DNA from: Shewanella phaeophyticola
GTDB lineage: Bacteria > Pseudomonadota > Gammaproteobacteria > Enterobacterales > Shewanellaceae
Assembly: GCF_025398315.1 (NCBI RefSeq)
Contig: NZ_JAODOQ010000001.1
Span: forward strand, 3,472,001-3,536,000
Direction of reading: 5' to 3'
Length of the DNA stretch: 64,000 nucleotides
Within the stretch, counting starts at the first letter, position 1. Each line of letters opens with the position of its first letter. A program made the position numbers and the translations under genes. The notes beneath the pieces are model-generated. The model was not told the origin of the DNA. It did not search any database and saw only the letters and a program-made list of their open reading frames with translations. This document shows positions 52,969 to 63,054 of the stretch, piece after piece.

Positions 52969-53076
52969 CTATAACAGCCAACTCGCTAACGCTGCACACA
53001 GTGCAAAGCTGATCACTGGCAATAACAACAACGACATTAACGGCAACACCAAGCCTATATTCAACGCCCAATCCAT
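52969..53076 (-). CDS. Small hydrophobic peptide (35 aa) coupled to the exported protein gene
   Basis: An open frame of 35 codons from ATG at 53076 to TAG at 52969, starting MDWALNIGLVLPLMSLL. Nearly all of it is one transmembrane segment (LNIGLVLPLMSLLLLPVISF, then ALCAALASWLL). Its ATG overlaps the stop of the preceding gene (TAATG), the same coupling seen at petA-petB and sspA-sspB here. This overlap is the main evidence for its being real. Function unknown; a membrane peptide linked to the neighbouring PspC-like gene is possible. Confidence 0.5.
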   Translation of the reverse strand: MDWALNIGLVLPLMSLLLLPVISFALCAALASWLL

Positions 53077-53390
53077 TACTTGTTCTCGGTAGCTTGGGCT
53101 GCAATTGCTGTTTTTGGCGCTTCTGGTTCAGTTAATACCACTTGCGCTAAACTTGAATTGACATCATAAACTTGCTCAGCAATTTGAGTCTGTAACGACA
53201 ACATAAATTCTTGCTTAGCAGTTGAAATCATTTCTTGGCTAGCTTGAGCCATATTTTGCTCAATTGAACTTAGCGTGCTGCTTAACGAAATCTCATCGGC
53301 TTGTGCTGAAACACTCGCAGTAACCAGTACCGCAGCAGCAACAGATAATTGAACAGTACGACGAACGATATTTGAAGTTAATGTAAACAT
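53076..53390 (-). CDS. Exported small protein, unknown function
   Basis: A 104-aa protein from the ATG at 53390 (AGGA nine bases before it) with a clear signal peptide, MFTLTSNIVRRTVQLSVAAA onward, probably cleaved after AQA near residue 31. The mature part is helical with many Gln and Ser, such as LSSTLSSIEQNMAQASQEMI and SLQTQIAEQVYDV. It ends with a low-complexity tail APKTAIAAQATENK. I do not recognise a family. It is followed in overlap by a 35-aa hydrophobic peptide gene, so the two look like one unit, and then by the PspC-like gene. Confidence 0.65.
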   Translation of the reverse strand: MFTLTSNIVRRTVQLSVAAAVLVTASVSAQADEISLSSTLSSIEQNMAQASQEMISTAKQEFMLSLQTQIAEQVYDVNSSLAQVVLTEPEAPKTAIAAQATENK

Positions 53391-53653
53391 GGTGGCATCC
53401 TTTCTTGTGTTGGTTGATGGCAACTAAACACCCGTCTAGTTGATTACACTATGGGTATTACAAGCTGCGTGCCAACTTTTCAATAACAACAAAGGATGTT
53501 GATTAATAAAGATTTAATTTTACCAGCCATCGTTACAAGCCAGTACATTCTACGTACAAAAAACCAACAGGTAGTAAAAATAACCACCGATTTGGTTAAA
53601 ATGACTAGTAGCAACGTGAAGGAAAAAATAATGTCTGTCGGGGGATAAAAATC

Positions 53654-53677
53654 AAAAAAGCGCCTAGATAGGCGCTT
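53654..53677 (-). terminator. Terminator after dusA
   Basis: AAGCGCCTA (53658-53666) pairs with TAGGCGCTT (53669-53677), followed by six T on the minus strand. Confidence 0.85.
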
Positions 53678-53708
53678 GGGAAAACGAATACTTCTTTAAT
53701 TATTCGTA

Positions 53709-54746
53709 CTAAGCCTGTGACTCTGCTAGAGCCTGAGTATCAACAAACTCTGCCGCTTTTAGTACCACATTAATATCGGCATCGGGCTTGTGGGCATTTT
53801 CACTTAAATGACGACGCCAGCCGCGTGAACCCGGTAAGCCTTGGAACAAACCAATAATATGACGAGTAATGTGGTTCAAACGACCGCCTTGAGCTAAATG
53901 CGCTTCGATATAAGGCAGCATTTGCTCAATCACTTGCTCACGAGTAATGATAGGGCTATCAATACCGCACAATTGCTGATCGACTTGCGCCAAAATATAA
54001 GGGTTTTGATACGCCTCACGCCCTACCATCACCCCATCGAGTTGCGCCAAATGCAACTTGGCTTCTTCTAGGGTCTTAATGCCGCCATTAATACTGATAT
54101 TCAGCTGTGGGTAATCACGCTTTAATTGATATACGCGTTCATAATCTAATGGCGGAATTTCACGGTTTTCTTTTGGGCTTAACCCTTGCAGCCAGGCTTT
54201 ACGCGCATGGATAGTCAATGCTGTACACCCTTTAGTATTGACGGTCTCAATAAAGTCGGTTAAAAATTGATAACTGTCTTGTTCATCAATGCCAATGCGG
54301 GTTTTAACCGTAATAGGAATATCAGTGACTTGCTTCATCGCATCGACACACTGGGCAACAAGCTCAGGTTCGGCCATCAAACAGGCGCCAAAACGACCAT
54401 TTTGAACCCGGTCTGACGGACATCCCACATTGAGGTTAACCTCATCATAACCACGCTCAGAGGCTAACTTAGCACACGCAGCCAAATCAACAGGATTAGA
54501 GCCACCAAGTTGCAAAGCCAATGGATGTTCTTCAGTGTTGTAAGCTAAATAATCGCCCTTGCCGTGCAATATTGCCCCTGTTGTCACCATTTCAGTATAA
54601 AGCAATGCCTTAGCCGACATTAAACGCGCAAAGTAGCGATAATGACGATCTGTCCAATCCAGCATCGGCGCTATTGAAAAGGTACGATCAAGGGTATCTA
54701 TTGAAGTGTCTGTCTTAGGCGTTGTATTCACTGAATTATTTATACT
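53709..54746 (-). CDS. dusA: tRNA-dihydrouridine(20/20a) synthase DusA
   Basis: Flavoenzyme that reduces uridines 20 and 20a in the tRNA D-loop. The TIM-barrel part starts [40 protein letters not shown] contains the catalytic Cys; [21 protein letters not shown] (about 183-203, as a region), INGGI and [13 protein letters not shown] (FMN phosphate) follow. I chose the ATG at 54746 ([11 protein letters not shown]), giving 345 aa like E. coli DusA; upstream open extension to 54848 has no family support and the ribosome site for 54746 is weak. Terminator right after. Intact. Confidence 0.94.
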   Translation of the reverse strand, partial: SINNSVNTTPKTDTSIDTLDRTFSIAPMLDWTDRHYRYFARLMSAKALLYTEMVTTGAILHGKGDYLAYNTEEHPLALQLGGSNPVDLAACAKLASERGYDEVNLNVGCPSDRVQNGRFGACLMAEPELVAQCVDAMKQVTDIPITVKTRIGIDEQDSYQFLTDFIETVNTKGCTALTIHARKAWLQGLSPKENREIPPLDYERVYQLKRDYPQLNISINGGIKTLEEAKLHLAQLDGVMVGREAYQNPYILAQVDQQLCGIDSPIITREQVIEQMLPYIEAHLAQGGRLNHITRHIIGLFQGLPGSRGWRRHLSENAHKPDADINVVLKAAEFVDTQALAESQA

Positions 54747-54848
54747 CATAAGCTGGGGATTATTTTTACACAATTGAATTGCGCGGGAAATCACTAAGGA
54801 ACCAAAAGCATTGGACAATGGCCATACGTAACCAGTATAGGATCCCAT

Positions 54849-55161
54849 GAATTATCCAATTATGAATTATACACATGACTGCGATTCTTTACCAAAGGAT
54901 CAAGCACTATGCTGTCAATCCAGGGAGTGATATGGCAAATCAGCTATCAACACCACAACTTAAAGCGAATGATATATCGCTATTGAACTTACTTTTTTAC
55001 AAACAAAATCACTTTCAATTTCATTTTTGTGTTCTAAGCTTAAAACTGTATTGCAATTTGCTGATATAGTATGCGCTCTTATTAGTAAACATCGACAATG
55101 AACGGTTTTGCGCTGATAAAGTGCACACAGCCAATTTAAATGTAGAAGGGTCGCTTTTCCT
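54849..55161. other. Intergenic region between divergent dusA and cheX
   Basis: About 310 AT-rich bases that should hold both promoters. Short open frames on each strand (54875-55069 and 54960-55205) have no start sites or family likeness and are taken as chance. Nothing further is seen. Confidence 0.4.
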
Positions 55162-55632
55162 ATGAACGCTGAATTCATCAACCCGTTTCTTGTATCTTTA
55201 ATCAATGTAATCTCAACGATGGCGACAATGGATCTTAAGCCTGGTAAACCTCAATTAAAAAACCACGATCTTGCTAAAGGAGATGTATCTGGCTTGATTG
55301 GTATGGTTGAGCCAAAAACACGTGGTTCGCTTTCGATTACCTTTGAACAAACCTTAATTCTTGAAATTATGAATAAAATGCTTGGCGAAAAATATGAATC
55401 CATTAATGATGAAGTTACTGATTTGGTAGGTGAAATTACCAACATGGTGACCGGTGGAGCCAAGAACTTACTCAGCGATAAAGGCTATGATTTTGATATG
55501 GCAACACCAGCCGTGGTGTCAGGTAAAAACCATACGATTTCTCATAAAGCACGTGGTAAAAAAATCATGATGCCTTTTACCCATGAACACGGAAATGCCT
55601 ATATTGAAATCTGTTTTGAAGATGCTCAATAA
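55162..55632 (+). CDS. cheX: CheX family chemotaxis phosphatase-like protein
   Basis: CheY-P phosphatase type protein (156 aa). CheX uses an ExxN motif in a long helix; here LVGEITNMVTGGAKNLL has Glu91 and Asn94 in that pattern. The fold is implied by GLIGMVEPKTRGSLSITFEQTLILEIMNKML as a region (44-74), and by VVSGKNHTIS and EHGNAYIEICFE as the later strands. AGAAGGG lies upstream of the ATG. It is a lone gene, away from any che cluster in this window, as in other Shewanella where it acts with distant CheY or other receivers. A miniature element begins ten bases after its stop. Confidence 0.85.
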   Translation: MNAEFINPFLVSLINVISTMATMDLKPGKPQLKNHDLAKGDVSGLIGMVEPKTRGSLSITFEQTLILEIMNKMLGEKYESINDEVTDLVGEITNMVTGGAKNLLSDKGYDFDMATPAVVSGKNHTISHKARGKKIMMPFTHEHGNAYIEICFEDAQ

Positions 55633-55642
55633 CCCGAAAAGT

Positions 55643-56167
55643 TATACCAATCCTTATTAGAATATGATCTATTTTAGGCAGCGTCACTAGGGTCTGTTGA
55701 TCTTTCAAGATTGTTTTTGCAGCGAATTGTTGGTCTTTACTCACATATATAACTGCGCGGCAGAGACTTTGAGGTGTAGTTATTCTACATAAAAAGTCGA
55801 TAACGCAGTAAAAATAGCTAACAAACGCTGCCTGAAAGGTTCGGCTAAAAACGTTTTTAACTCGAACAAAATTCAAACAGCAAAGATCAACAGACCTTAG
55901 GCTCAGTACAATGAAAATGACTGTAGGTGTCGTCCTCTACATCAAAGTCATTTGAAGCACTAATGGGGGGTTGTGACTCAGCCCCGAAGGGCGAATGTAT
56001 CAGAGTGGTCTTCTTTGTTAGCTTTTCTTAACGTACGACTGCATGGATGCAGGAGGTAGAGCAACGCAGGAGCAGTTGCCGAGAACGACGATGTCTTCAA
56101 AAGGCTGCTTCGAATACCTCACTGAACATTTTCGCTAAAAGAGCACATTCTAATGCAGATTGGTATT
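55643..56167. mobile_element. Miniature inverted-repeat element, family B copy 3, interrupted by another element
   Basis: A 525-bp element in the opposite orientation to copy 1. Its ends TATACCAATCCTTATTAGAA and TTCTAATGCAGATTGGTATT-like sequence are inverted repeats. The body has blocks shared with copy 1 (ATGAAAATGACTGTAGG, CCCCGAAGGGCGAATGTATC) and one 47-bp core (56037-56083). A 206-bp insert of different ends divides it. No gene; this fills the 626-base space between cheX and alr apart from the alr terminator. Confidence 0.75.
55691..55896. mobile_element. Nested miniature element (family C)
   Basis: GGTCTGTTGATCTTT (55691-55705) and AAAGATCAACAGACC (55882-55896) are perfect 15-bp inverted repeats. 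The left flank is CTAG and the right flank TTAG, consistent with a short TA-type target duplication. The interior has no coding gene. It divides the family B element between blocks that differ among other copies. Confidence 0.75.
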
Positions 56168-56204
56168 AATCGTAAATTTAATCAAATTATCTTCAGCACT
56201 AAAC

Positions 56205-56242
56205 AAAAATGCCCAGGACGTTTCAGCATCCTGGGCATTTTT
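56205..56242 (-). terminator. Terminator after alr
   Basis: AAAATGCCCAGGA (56206-56218) pairs with TCCTGGGCATTTT (56229-56241). T residues follow on the minus strand. Confidence 0.85.
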
Positions 56243-56258
56243 ATTTATTACCTGCTAT

Positions 56259-57377
56259 TTAGTCGAGTAATTCAACCACCACTCTTGGGGTTAATTTAGT
56301 CACTAATTCGTATGCGATAGTGCCAATATGTTCAGCCACTTCTTCAACCGCTAATGCTTTACCCCAAAGTTGAACACTGTCACCCACTTTATCTTGTGCG
56401 TTGGCGCCAAGGTCGACCGTTAGCATATCCATCGACACTCGGCCAACAATTGGCACGCGGCGACCATTTATCCAAACGGGCGTGCCTTCTGGTGCATTAC
56501 GCGGGTAACCGTCACCATAACCAATGGCCACCACGCCTAAACGGGTATCTTGCTTGGCGGTCCAAAATGCACCGTAACCAACGCTATCACCGGCTTTATG
56601 CTCGCGCACGGCAATGAGATTTGACACCAGTTCCATCGCCGGAATTAATCTGTGATTCATGCCTCTATCGCCAACGACTGGCGAAATACCATAAAGCGCA
56701 ATTCCTGGTCTTATCCAATCAGCCTGGCTTGTTGGCCAAAATAACGTACCAGCAGAATTAGCCAGAGTGCGATCCCCATCTAAGCCATCAATGACTTGTT
56801 TAAACGCATTGATTTGAGCTTGAGTCATTGAATTATCAGGTTCGTCAGCACAGGCAAAATGAGTCATTAAATGGATAGGTTTAGCCACTTGAGGGCAATG
56901 CATTAAGCGCTGATAAACCTGCTCAAACTGCTCTAAGCTAAAGCCGATTCGGTGCATACCTGTATCGATTTTTATCCATACTGTGACTGGTTTTTCGAGC
57001 TTTATGGTCTCTAGCATCTGTAATTGAGATTCGTGATGAACCACAGTATCGATATGATGAGTAACCAGTAAAGGCAAGTCAGATTGACGGAAAAAGCCCT
57101 CAAGTAATAGCAGTTTTCCTTCAACACCACCGGCGCGCAGCTGCAATGCTTCTTCGAGTCTGGCTAAACCAAAACCATCTGCACCACCGTCGTATTTACC
57201 TACGCTTTTAATAAAGTTTAATATGCCAACACTTTCTGCGACATTTAATAAGCCATGGCCATAACCATTGGCTTTTACTACCGCCATAATTTTGCTTTTA
57301 GGCGCAATAAGACGCAGCTGTGCTAAGTTACTTTGCAATGCATGACGACTGATTTCAGCGCGAGGAAACGGTTTCAA
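56259..57377 (-). CDS. alr: Alanine racemase
   Basis: PLP enzyme making D-alanine for peptidoglycan. The 372-aa protein has the PLP lysine Lys35 in [12 protein letters not shown], the HTDTGMHR-like [29 protein letters not shown] and [10 protein letters not shown] with the second catalytic Tyr (about 256-266). [12 protein letters not shown] follows near the end. Size and order match biosynthetic Alr. It follows dnaB by about 120 bases on the same strand, an order known from E. coli and Shewanella. Intact. Confidence 0.96.
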   Translation of the reverse strand: MKPFPRAEISRHALQSNLAQLRLIAPKSKIMAVVKANGYGHGLLNVAESVGILNFIKSVGKYDGGADGFGLARLEEALQLRAGGVEGKLLLLEGFFRQSDLPLLVTHHIDTVVHHESQLQMLETIKLEKPVTVWIKIDTGMHRIGFSLEQFEQVYQRLMHCPQVAKPIHLMTHFACADEPDNSMTQAQINAFKQVIDGLDGDRTLANSAGTLFWPTSQADWIRPGIALYGISPVVGDRGMNHRLIPAMELVSNLIAVREHKAGDSVGYGAFWTAKQDTRLGVVAIGYGDGYPRNAPEGTPVWINGRRVPIVGRVSMDMLTVDLGANAQDKVGDSVQLWGKALAVEEVAEHIGTIAYELVTKLTPRVVVELLD

Positions 57378-57499
57378 TAGACTGCCTTAATTAAACAATA
57401 AAAACATAACGCATTTTACCGATAAAAAACTAACTTATCTCTCACCGGCTAAAGATCATAAACAACCTAAAAGTATAAATAAATATATGTAATCAATGA

Positions 57500-58906
57500 T
57501 TAATCTTCTTCAAACTGCGGCTCAGCATAGTTATCGAAACGTGAAAATTGCCCCTGGAACACCAGACGCACACGACCAATTGGATCGTTACGTTGTTTAC
57601 CAATGATGATTTCAGCAGTACCTTTATCTTCAGAATTGTCGTTATACACTTCGTCACGATAAATAAACATAATTAAATCAGCGTCTTGCTCAATAGCCCC
57701 TGATTCACGCAAGTCTGAGTTAACTGGGCGTTTATCAGCACGTTGCTCTAGCGAGCGGTTAAGCTGTGATAAAGCAATAACCGGAATTTCGAGCTCTTTT
57801 GCTAAGGCTTTTAATGAGCGCGAGATCTCTGAAATCTCCAAGGTACGATTATCTTTTAACGAAGGTACCTGCATTAGCTGCAAGTAATCGATCATAATCA
57901 TCGACAAGCCACCATGTTCACGTGCAATACGTCTGGCACGGCTGCGGACTTCGGTTGGTGTTAAGCCTGAACCATCATCAATGTACATCTTGCCTTGCTC
58001 AAGCATAATACCCATGGTTGATGAAACACGTGCCCAATCCTCATCATCTAGCTGACCGGTACGGATTTTGGTTTGATCGACGCGGCCAAGCGAGGCCAAC
58101 ATCCGCATCATAATCTGTTCTGATGGCATCTCGAGGCTGAAAATAAGCACAGGCTTGTCTTCATTCATCGCCGCTTGTTCGCACAAGTTCATCGCAAAGG
58201 TGGTTTTACCCATAGATGGACGAGCTGCCACAATGATTAAATCACCCGACTGAAAACCGGCAGTCATTTTATCAAGATCGCCAAATCCACTTGATACGCC
58301 TGTGACACCATTGTGGGGATTATTGTAAAGTTGCTCGATTTTATCGACGGTTTTTTCAAGAATGCTTTTGATGTTTTCCGGGCCTTCATTGGCATTGGCA
58401 CGCATCTCGGCAATTTTAAATACTTTGGTTTCAGCTAAATCGAGTAAGGCGCTCGAATCTCGGCCTTCAGGATTATAACCAGCATCAGCGATTTCGTGGG
58501 CAACGCCAATCATGTCACGTACAACAGCACGCTCACGCACAATATCAGCATAAGATAAAATATTACCGGCGCTTGGGGTATTTTTTGCAATTTCACCTAG
58601 GTACGCAAAGCCGCCAGCATCTTCTAGTTGATCTTCAATTTCAAGTTGCTCAGAGACGGTAATTAAATCAAGCGGCTGGCCTGACTCCATCAACTTTTGC
58701 ATTGCGGCATAAATCATTCGATGTGAACGAGAATAAAAATCTTCTGGCACAACCGCTTCAGAAACACGGTCCCACGCTTCTGCATCGAGCATTAAGCCAC
58801 CCAAAACGGATTGCTCAGCTTCAATAGAGTGGGGTGGCAATTTTAATGCATTAACTTCTGCATCCTTTTGCCTATTTCTGGCTTTAAAAGCACCTTGTTG
58901 TGACAT
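57500..58906 (-). CDS. dnaB: Replicative DNA helicase DnaB
   Basis: Hexameric helicase that unwinds DNA ahead of the replisome. The 468-aa protein starts MSQQGAFKARNRQ; GGGAG is eight bases before the ATG at 58906. The N-terminal domain (about 18-120) starts LKLPPHSIEAEQSVLGGLM. The RecA-like motor has AARPSMGKTTFAMN (Walker A, about 230), the Walker B stretch LSMIMIDYLQLM, and EISRSLKALAKEL followed by SQLNRSLEQRADKRP. No intein or inserted domain. Intact. Confidence 0.97.
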   Translation of the reverse strand: MSQQGAFKARNRQKDAEVNALKLPPHSIEAEQSVLGGLMLDAEAWDRVSEAVVPEDFYSRSHRMIYAAMQKLMESGQPLDLITVSEQLEIEDQLEDAGGFAYLGEIAKNTPSAGNILSYADIVRERAVVRDMIGVAHEIADAGYNPEGRDSSALLDLAETKVFKIAEMRANANEGPENIKSILEKTVDKIEQLYNNPHNGVTGVSSGFGDLDKMTAGFQSGDLIIVAARPSMGKTTFAMNLCEQAAMNEDKPVLIFSLEMPSEQIMMRMLASLGRVDQTKIRTGQLDDEDWARVSSTMGIMLEQGKMYIDDGSGLTPTEVRSRARRIAREHGGLSMIMIDYLQLMQVPSLKDNRTLEISEISRSLKALAKELEIPVIALSQLNRSLEQRADKRPVNSDLRESGAIEQDADLIMFIYRDEVYNDNSEDKGTAEIIIGKQRNDPIGRVRLVFQGQFSRFDNYAEPQFEED

Positions 58907-59036
58907 TAACACTCCCAATTTACAACGACTTTACAAAATATGGTATAACACCGAGACTAAGCATAATTCGAAGTCATTTAGAATCAAAATGACGCCTCAG
59001 TCAACGGTTATAAATTAATAATTTTAAGGAAAATAC

Positions 59037-61262
59037 ATGCGTATTGCACTTGTTGCAGCATTAGTGCTGACATCTCATTTCGCTCATGCTGATGAAGGCC
59101 AATGGCAGCCATACCAAATGCTATCTATTGCCGACAAATTACAACAACGAGGCATTGATATTCCCGCATCACAACTTGCCGACTTAGGTCAGTACCCAAT
59201 GAATGCCGTTGTCAGTCTAGGGTATTGTACCGCCAGTTTTGTATCGCCCCAAGGCTTAGTTGTCACAAACCATCATTGTGCCTACCGAGGTATCCAATAT
59301 AACAGCAAAAAAGAGCACAATTATTTAGCCGATGGCTTCCTCGCAAACACTCAAACACAAGAGCCTTCAGCAAATTCCAATGAACGCTTATACATTACCG
59401 AAAAGGTGACTGATGTTACCGACAAGGTACTGACAAACCTAACAGACGAACCTCTTGCACGCTTCGAGGCAATTCAAGCGAATAGCAAAGCGCTAATTAA
59501 AGAGTGTGAAACCGACAGTAACTACCGCTGTCATGTAGACAGCTTTCACCATGGCCTTGAATATTACCTCACTAAACAATTAATTATCCGCGACGTACGT
59601 CTAGTTTACGCGCCACCAGAAACCGTCGGTGGATTTGGCGGTGATATCGATAATTATGAATATCCTCGTCATTCAGGTGACTTTACCTTTTTGCGTGCTT
59701 ATGTGGGTAAGGATGGTAAGCCTGCCACCTTTAACGAAGATAATGTGCCATATCAACCTAAAAGCTATTTAACAATTAACCCTAATGGCGTCAAAGCGGG
59801 TGACGGTATTTTTGTTGCCGGTTACCCAGGCGCCACAAGCCGCTATAACTTAACCAGCGAATTACAATTTGCCAGTGATTGGTTATACCCCACGTTTGCA
59901 GAGCGCTACCAGTTACAAATTGACACCATCACCTTAATGGGCGATGTCGATAAGGATATAGCCATAAAATATGCCGGTACTATGGCATCAATGGCAAACC
60001 GCATGAAAAAGCTTAATGGTCTGTTAGATGGCTTTAATGCCACTGATATTGTCGGCATTAAGCAGCAACGTGAAAATGATTTTTTAGCTTGGTTAAAGCA
60101 AGACCCTAATGCCAATCAAAAGCTGATCAGTGAGCTTGAAGCTTTGCTAACCGAACAACATCAGCAAATGCAAACCCACTATTTGTATAAGAATGCTCTC
60201 TCAAGTGAAATGCTCACCGCCGCAAGCAAGCTGTACCGATTAGCAAAAGAAAAACAAAAGCCAAATGATGAACGTGAGTCGGGTTATCAACTGCGTGATA
60301 TGAAACTGTTTAAAGCAGACTTAAAACGTATTGATAGCCGTTTTGCCCCGGCAGTAGACAAAACTTTATGGCTGCAAGATCTTCAAGCATATGTCAGACA
60401 ACCCATTAGAAATGAGGTTTTTGACAACGCATTGAGTATTTCTGAAAACTTTGAAGAATTAGAATCAAAAGTTGAAGGTTTATATGCTCTTACAGAACTA
60501 ACAGACCAGACAAAACGTCTCGCATGGATGGACAAAGAAGCCGTTGACTTTGAAACTAGCGAAGATCCATTTATTCGCTTAGCAGTGGCTATCCATGACA
60601 CCAATATGGCATTAGAAAAGAGTGAGAAATTACTCGAAGGTAAATTGTCGTCTGTACGGCCTGAATATATGAAGGCAATTATTGATTATTACAAATCGAA
60701 TAATTGGCCAGTATACCCTGATGCCAATCGCACATTGCGTATCACGTACGGAATGGTAGATGGATATAAATCTAAAGATGCCATGTATAAACAACCTTTT
60801 ACTCGCCTAGAAGGCCTTCTGGCTAAGCACACAGGCAAAGAGCCTTTTAATGTACCGGCAAAATTATTGGCAGCGATTAAATCTGGCGATCTTGGAAAAC
60901 ACCGTGTCACATCGGTTTATCAGCAGCAAAGCAACTGTCAGTTTATGTCTTGTTTAGATAAACCAGCTAACTTTAACTCGGTTCCAGTTAACTTTTTATC
61001 AAGCGCTGATACTACCGGCGGTAACTCTGGCTCGCCAGTATTTAATGGTCAAGGCGAGTTAGTCGGCTTAAACTTTGACTCAACTTACGAAGCTATCACT
61101 AAAGACTGGTTCTTTAATCCGACCATTACCCGTGCTATCCACGTTGATATACGTTACATACTGTGGATGATGGACAAAGTGGATCACGCTGATAATTTGA
61201 TAAAAGAATTGAAATTAGACCAAGCCTTGCAACAAAAAGCGTCACAGGCCAGTAATCACTAA
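59037..61262 (+). CDS. S46 family dipeptidyl peptidase (DPP7/DPP11-like)
   Basis: Periplasmic serine peptidase that removes dipeptides from oligopeptide N-termini. The 741-aa protein has a signal peptide MRIALVAALVLTSHFAHA. The chymotrypsin-like half has VTNHHCAYRG (catalytic His, about 79-80), the Asp in DIDNYEYPRHSGDFTF, and TGGNSGSPVFN (catalytic Ser) near 672. A helical domain is inserted in the middle (about 290-600). DPP7 and DPP11 differ at one residue near the Ser that I cannot assign without alignment. A second exopeptidase besides the S9 enzyme, fitting peptide scavenging. Intact. Confidence 0.92.
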   Translation: MRIALVAALVLTSHFAHADEGQWQPYQMLSIADKLQQRGIDIPASQLADLGQYPMNAVVSLGYCTASFVSPQGLVVTNHHCAYRGIQYNSKKEHNYLADGFLANTQTQEPSANSNERLYITEKVTDVTDKVLTNLTDEPLARFEAIQANSKALIKECETDSNYRCHVDSFHHGLEYYLTKQLIIRDVRLVYAPPETVGGFGGDIDNYEYPRHSGDFTFLRAYVGKDGKPATFNEDNVPYQPKSYLTINPNGVKAGDGIFVAGYPGATSRYNLTSELQFASDWLYPTFAERYQLQIDTITLMGDVDKDIAIKYAGTMASMANRMKKLNGLLDGFNATDIVGIKQQRENDFLAWLKQDPNANQKLISELEALLTEQHQQMQTHYLYKNALSSEMLTAASKLYRLAKEKQKPNDERESGYQLRDMKLFKADLKRIDSRFAPAVDKTLWLQDLQAYVRQPIRNEVFDNALSISENFEELESKVEGLYALTELTDQTKRLAWMDKEAVDFETSEDPFIRLAVAIHDTNMALEKSEKLLEGKLSSVRPEYMKAIIDYYKSNNWPVYPDANRTLRITYGMVDGYKSKDAMYKQPFTRLEGLLAKHTGKEPFNVPAKLLAAIKSGDLGKHRVTSVYQQQSNCQFMSCLDKPANFNSVPVNFLSSADTTGGNSGSPVFNGQGELVGLNFDSTYEAITKDWFFNPTITRAIHVDIRYILWMMDKVDHADNLIKELKLDQALQQKASQASNH

Positions 61263-61355
61263 TCAGCTACAAACTAAAAGGTATAACGCCCTGTCACTAT
61301 GCCTTTTGCTCTAAATAAGACATTGATAAAAAGCGGCGCTGAATAAGTCACCCAT

Positions 61356-61388
61356 AAAAAAACACCGCCCTGAGGCGGTGTTTTTTTG
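61356..61388. terminator. Bidirectional terminator between the S46 gene and rplI
   Basis: AACACCGCC (61361-61369) pairs with GGCGGTGTT (61374-61382), with A-run and T-run on the two sides, serving the convergent genes. Confidence 0.9.
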
Positions 61389-61401
61389 ACGCTAAAGGTA
61401 A

Positions 61402-61854
61402 TTAAGCTTCTGCAACAACAGAAACTTTAACTACAGCTTTAACTTCAGTGTGTACTTGTACTTCAACTTCGAAGTCACCAGTAGTGCGTAAAGCACCTAA
61501 AGGTAGACGTACTTCAGCTTTAGCAAGTTCAACGCCTGCTGCAGTAACTGCATCAGCGATGTCACGGTTGCCAACTGAACCGAATAATTTACCTTCATCA
61601 CCTGCTTTAGAAGCAATAACAACTGATTCTAATGCAGCTAATTTTTCAGCACGAGCTGTCGCAGTTGCTAATTCAGCAGCTAATTTAGCTTCTAATTCAG
61701 CACGACGAGCTTCAAATACTTCAGTGTTTGCTGCGTTTGCTACAACTGCTTTACCGTATGGTAAAAGGAAGTTACGAGCATAACCAGCTTTAACAGAAAC
61801 TTGATCGCCTAAGCCACCTAAGTTTGCAACTTTATCTAGCAGAATAACGTTCAT
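61402..61854 (-). CDS. rplI: 50S ribosomal protein L9
   Basis: Ribosomal protein of the large subunit with an N-terminal domain on 23S rRNA and a long helix. It begins [33 protein letters not shown] use the ATG at 61854, as the family starts there. 150 aa, one of the usual sizes. A long Ala/Glu-rich helix (about 40-80) is typical. It ends the rpsF-priB-rpsR-rplI operon, 42 bases after rpsR. Intact. Confidence 0.97.
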   Translation of the reverse strand: MNVILLDKVANLGGLGDQVSVKAGYARNFLLPYGKAVVANAANTEVFEARRAELEAKLAAELATATARAEKLAALESVVIASKAGDEGKLFGSVGNRDIADAVTAAGVELAKAEVRLPLGALRTTGDFEVEVQVHTEVKAVVKVSVVAEA

Positions 61855-61896
61855 TATCAAATCCTCTTTATTCGATTAGGAATTAATACTGCAATA

Positions 61897-62136
<240 letters not shown>

Positions 62137-62438
62137 CTAAGTTTTCAATTCGACATTTTCAGCATGCAACACTAAACGGTTTTGACCATTTCGTCCTTGT
62201 TGTAGTGAAAGAAACCCTTCTACTTCAACTTGCACACCTGCTTGTAATTTATCTGTAACGCTATTAAAGCGTAGCCACTTAATATCACTTGAATAATGCA
62301 GTATACGTTTCGTAATAACTCTGCTTCATAACGCTGTGATTTATGCTCTACCGTAATAACCGTATGGTTTATCCCGCTAGGGCTATTTAATCGTTTAGTA
62401 CGGGTGACCGTGCCAAACAAAGTTAAGTGGTTATTCAC
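62137..62438 (-). pseudogene. priB: Primosomal replication protein N, frame broken
   Basis: Single-strand-binding OB-fold protein that helps restart replication with PriA. It starts at GTG (MNNHLTLFGTVTRTKRLNSPSG). The frame reads well to QVILSG, then drifts to a stop at 62220. In the next frame it reads LRFNSVTDKLQAGVQVEVEG to LVLHAENVELKT and a stop at 62137. One missing base in GTAGCCACTT (62271-62280) explains it; repaired length 100 aa, near E. coli PriB (104 aa). Between rpsF and rpsR, the standard position. Probably a sequence error. Confidence 0.93.
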
Positions 62439-62446
62439 AGAGTAAA

Positions 62447-62839
62447 TTATTCAGCGTTTTCTTCAGCGCTTTCTTCAGTGCTACGGTCATCAGTAGAAGT
62501 ACGACGTGAATCACGTTCGTCTCTTGCTTTAGCCATAGGTGAAGCTTCAGTAACGGCAACTTTAGTGCGCATTACCATGTTACGCAGAACAGCGTCGTTG
62601 AAACGGAAAGCTGTTTCTAACTCTTCGATAGACTCTGCAGAACCTTCTACGTTCATAAGAACATAGTGAGCTTTATGTAGGTCTTGGATTGGGTAAGCCA
62701 ATTGACGACGGCCCCAATCTTCTAAGCGGTGTACTGTACCGTTAGCAGCGGTAACAATACCGGTGTAACGTTCAATCATACCTGGGACTTGTTCACTTTG
62801 ATCTGGGTGAACCATAAATACGATTTCGTAATGACGCAT
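62447..62839 (-). CDS. rpsF: 30S ribosomal protein S6
   Basis: Small-subunit protein that pairs with S18. It begins [21 protein letters not shown], with [24 protein letters not shown] (about 40-63 as a region). 130 aa with an acidic, low-complexity tail ([11 protein letters not shown]), similar to the glutamate tail that RimK extends in E. coli. First gene of rpsF-priB-rpsR-rplI, its ATG preceded by AAGGAG. Intact. Confidence 0.96.
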   Translation of the reverse strand: MRHYEIVFMVHPDQSEQVPGMIERYTGIVTAANGTVHRLEDWGRRQLAYPIQDLHKAHYVLMNVEGSAESIEELETAFRFNDAVLRNMVMRTKVAVTEASPMAKARDERDSRRTSTDDRSTEESAEENAE

Positions 62840-63054
62840 TTATTGCTCCTTACGGTTAAGTAGCCTCTTTTCTGGCTCAGTCAGACCAATGTGGAGGCAA
62901 GGAACGAATTAAAGTGACTGATTTGAGCGCGCGATAATACATAAACCTAGACCGAAACTCAAGCAATAACTCTCTTTTCAGCAAACTTGATTGCAGGTAT
63001 GATGTCGGCAGTTAAAAACCCTGCGTATACGCCATCACAGAATAAAGCCATTTA

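Noticed and set aside
54875..55205. Short open frames between dusA and cheX
   Set aside because: Lysine/asparagine/phenylalanine-rich translations of AT-rich promoter DNA, overlapping on both strands, with no start signals.
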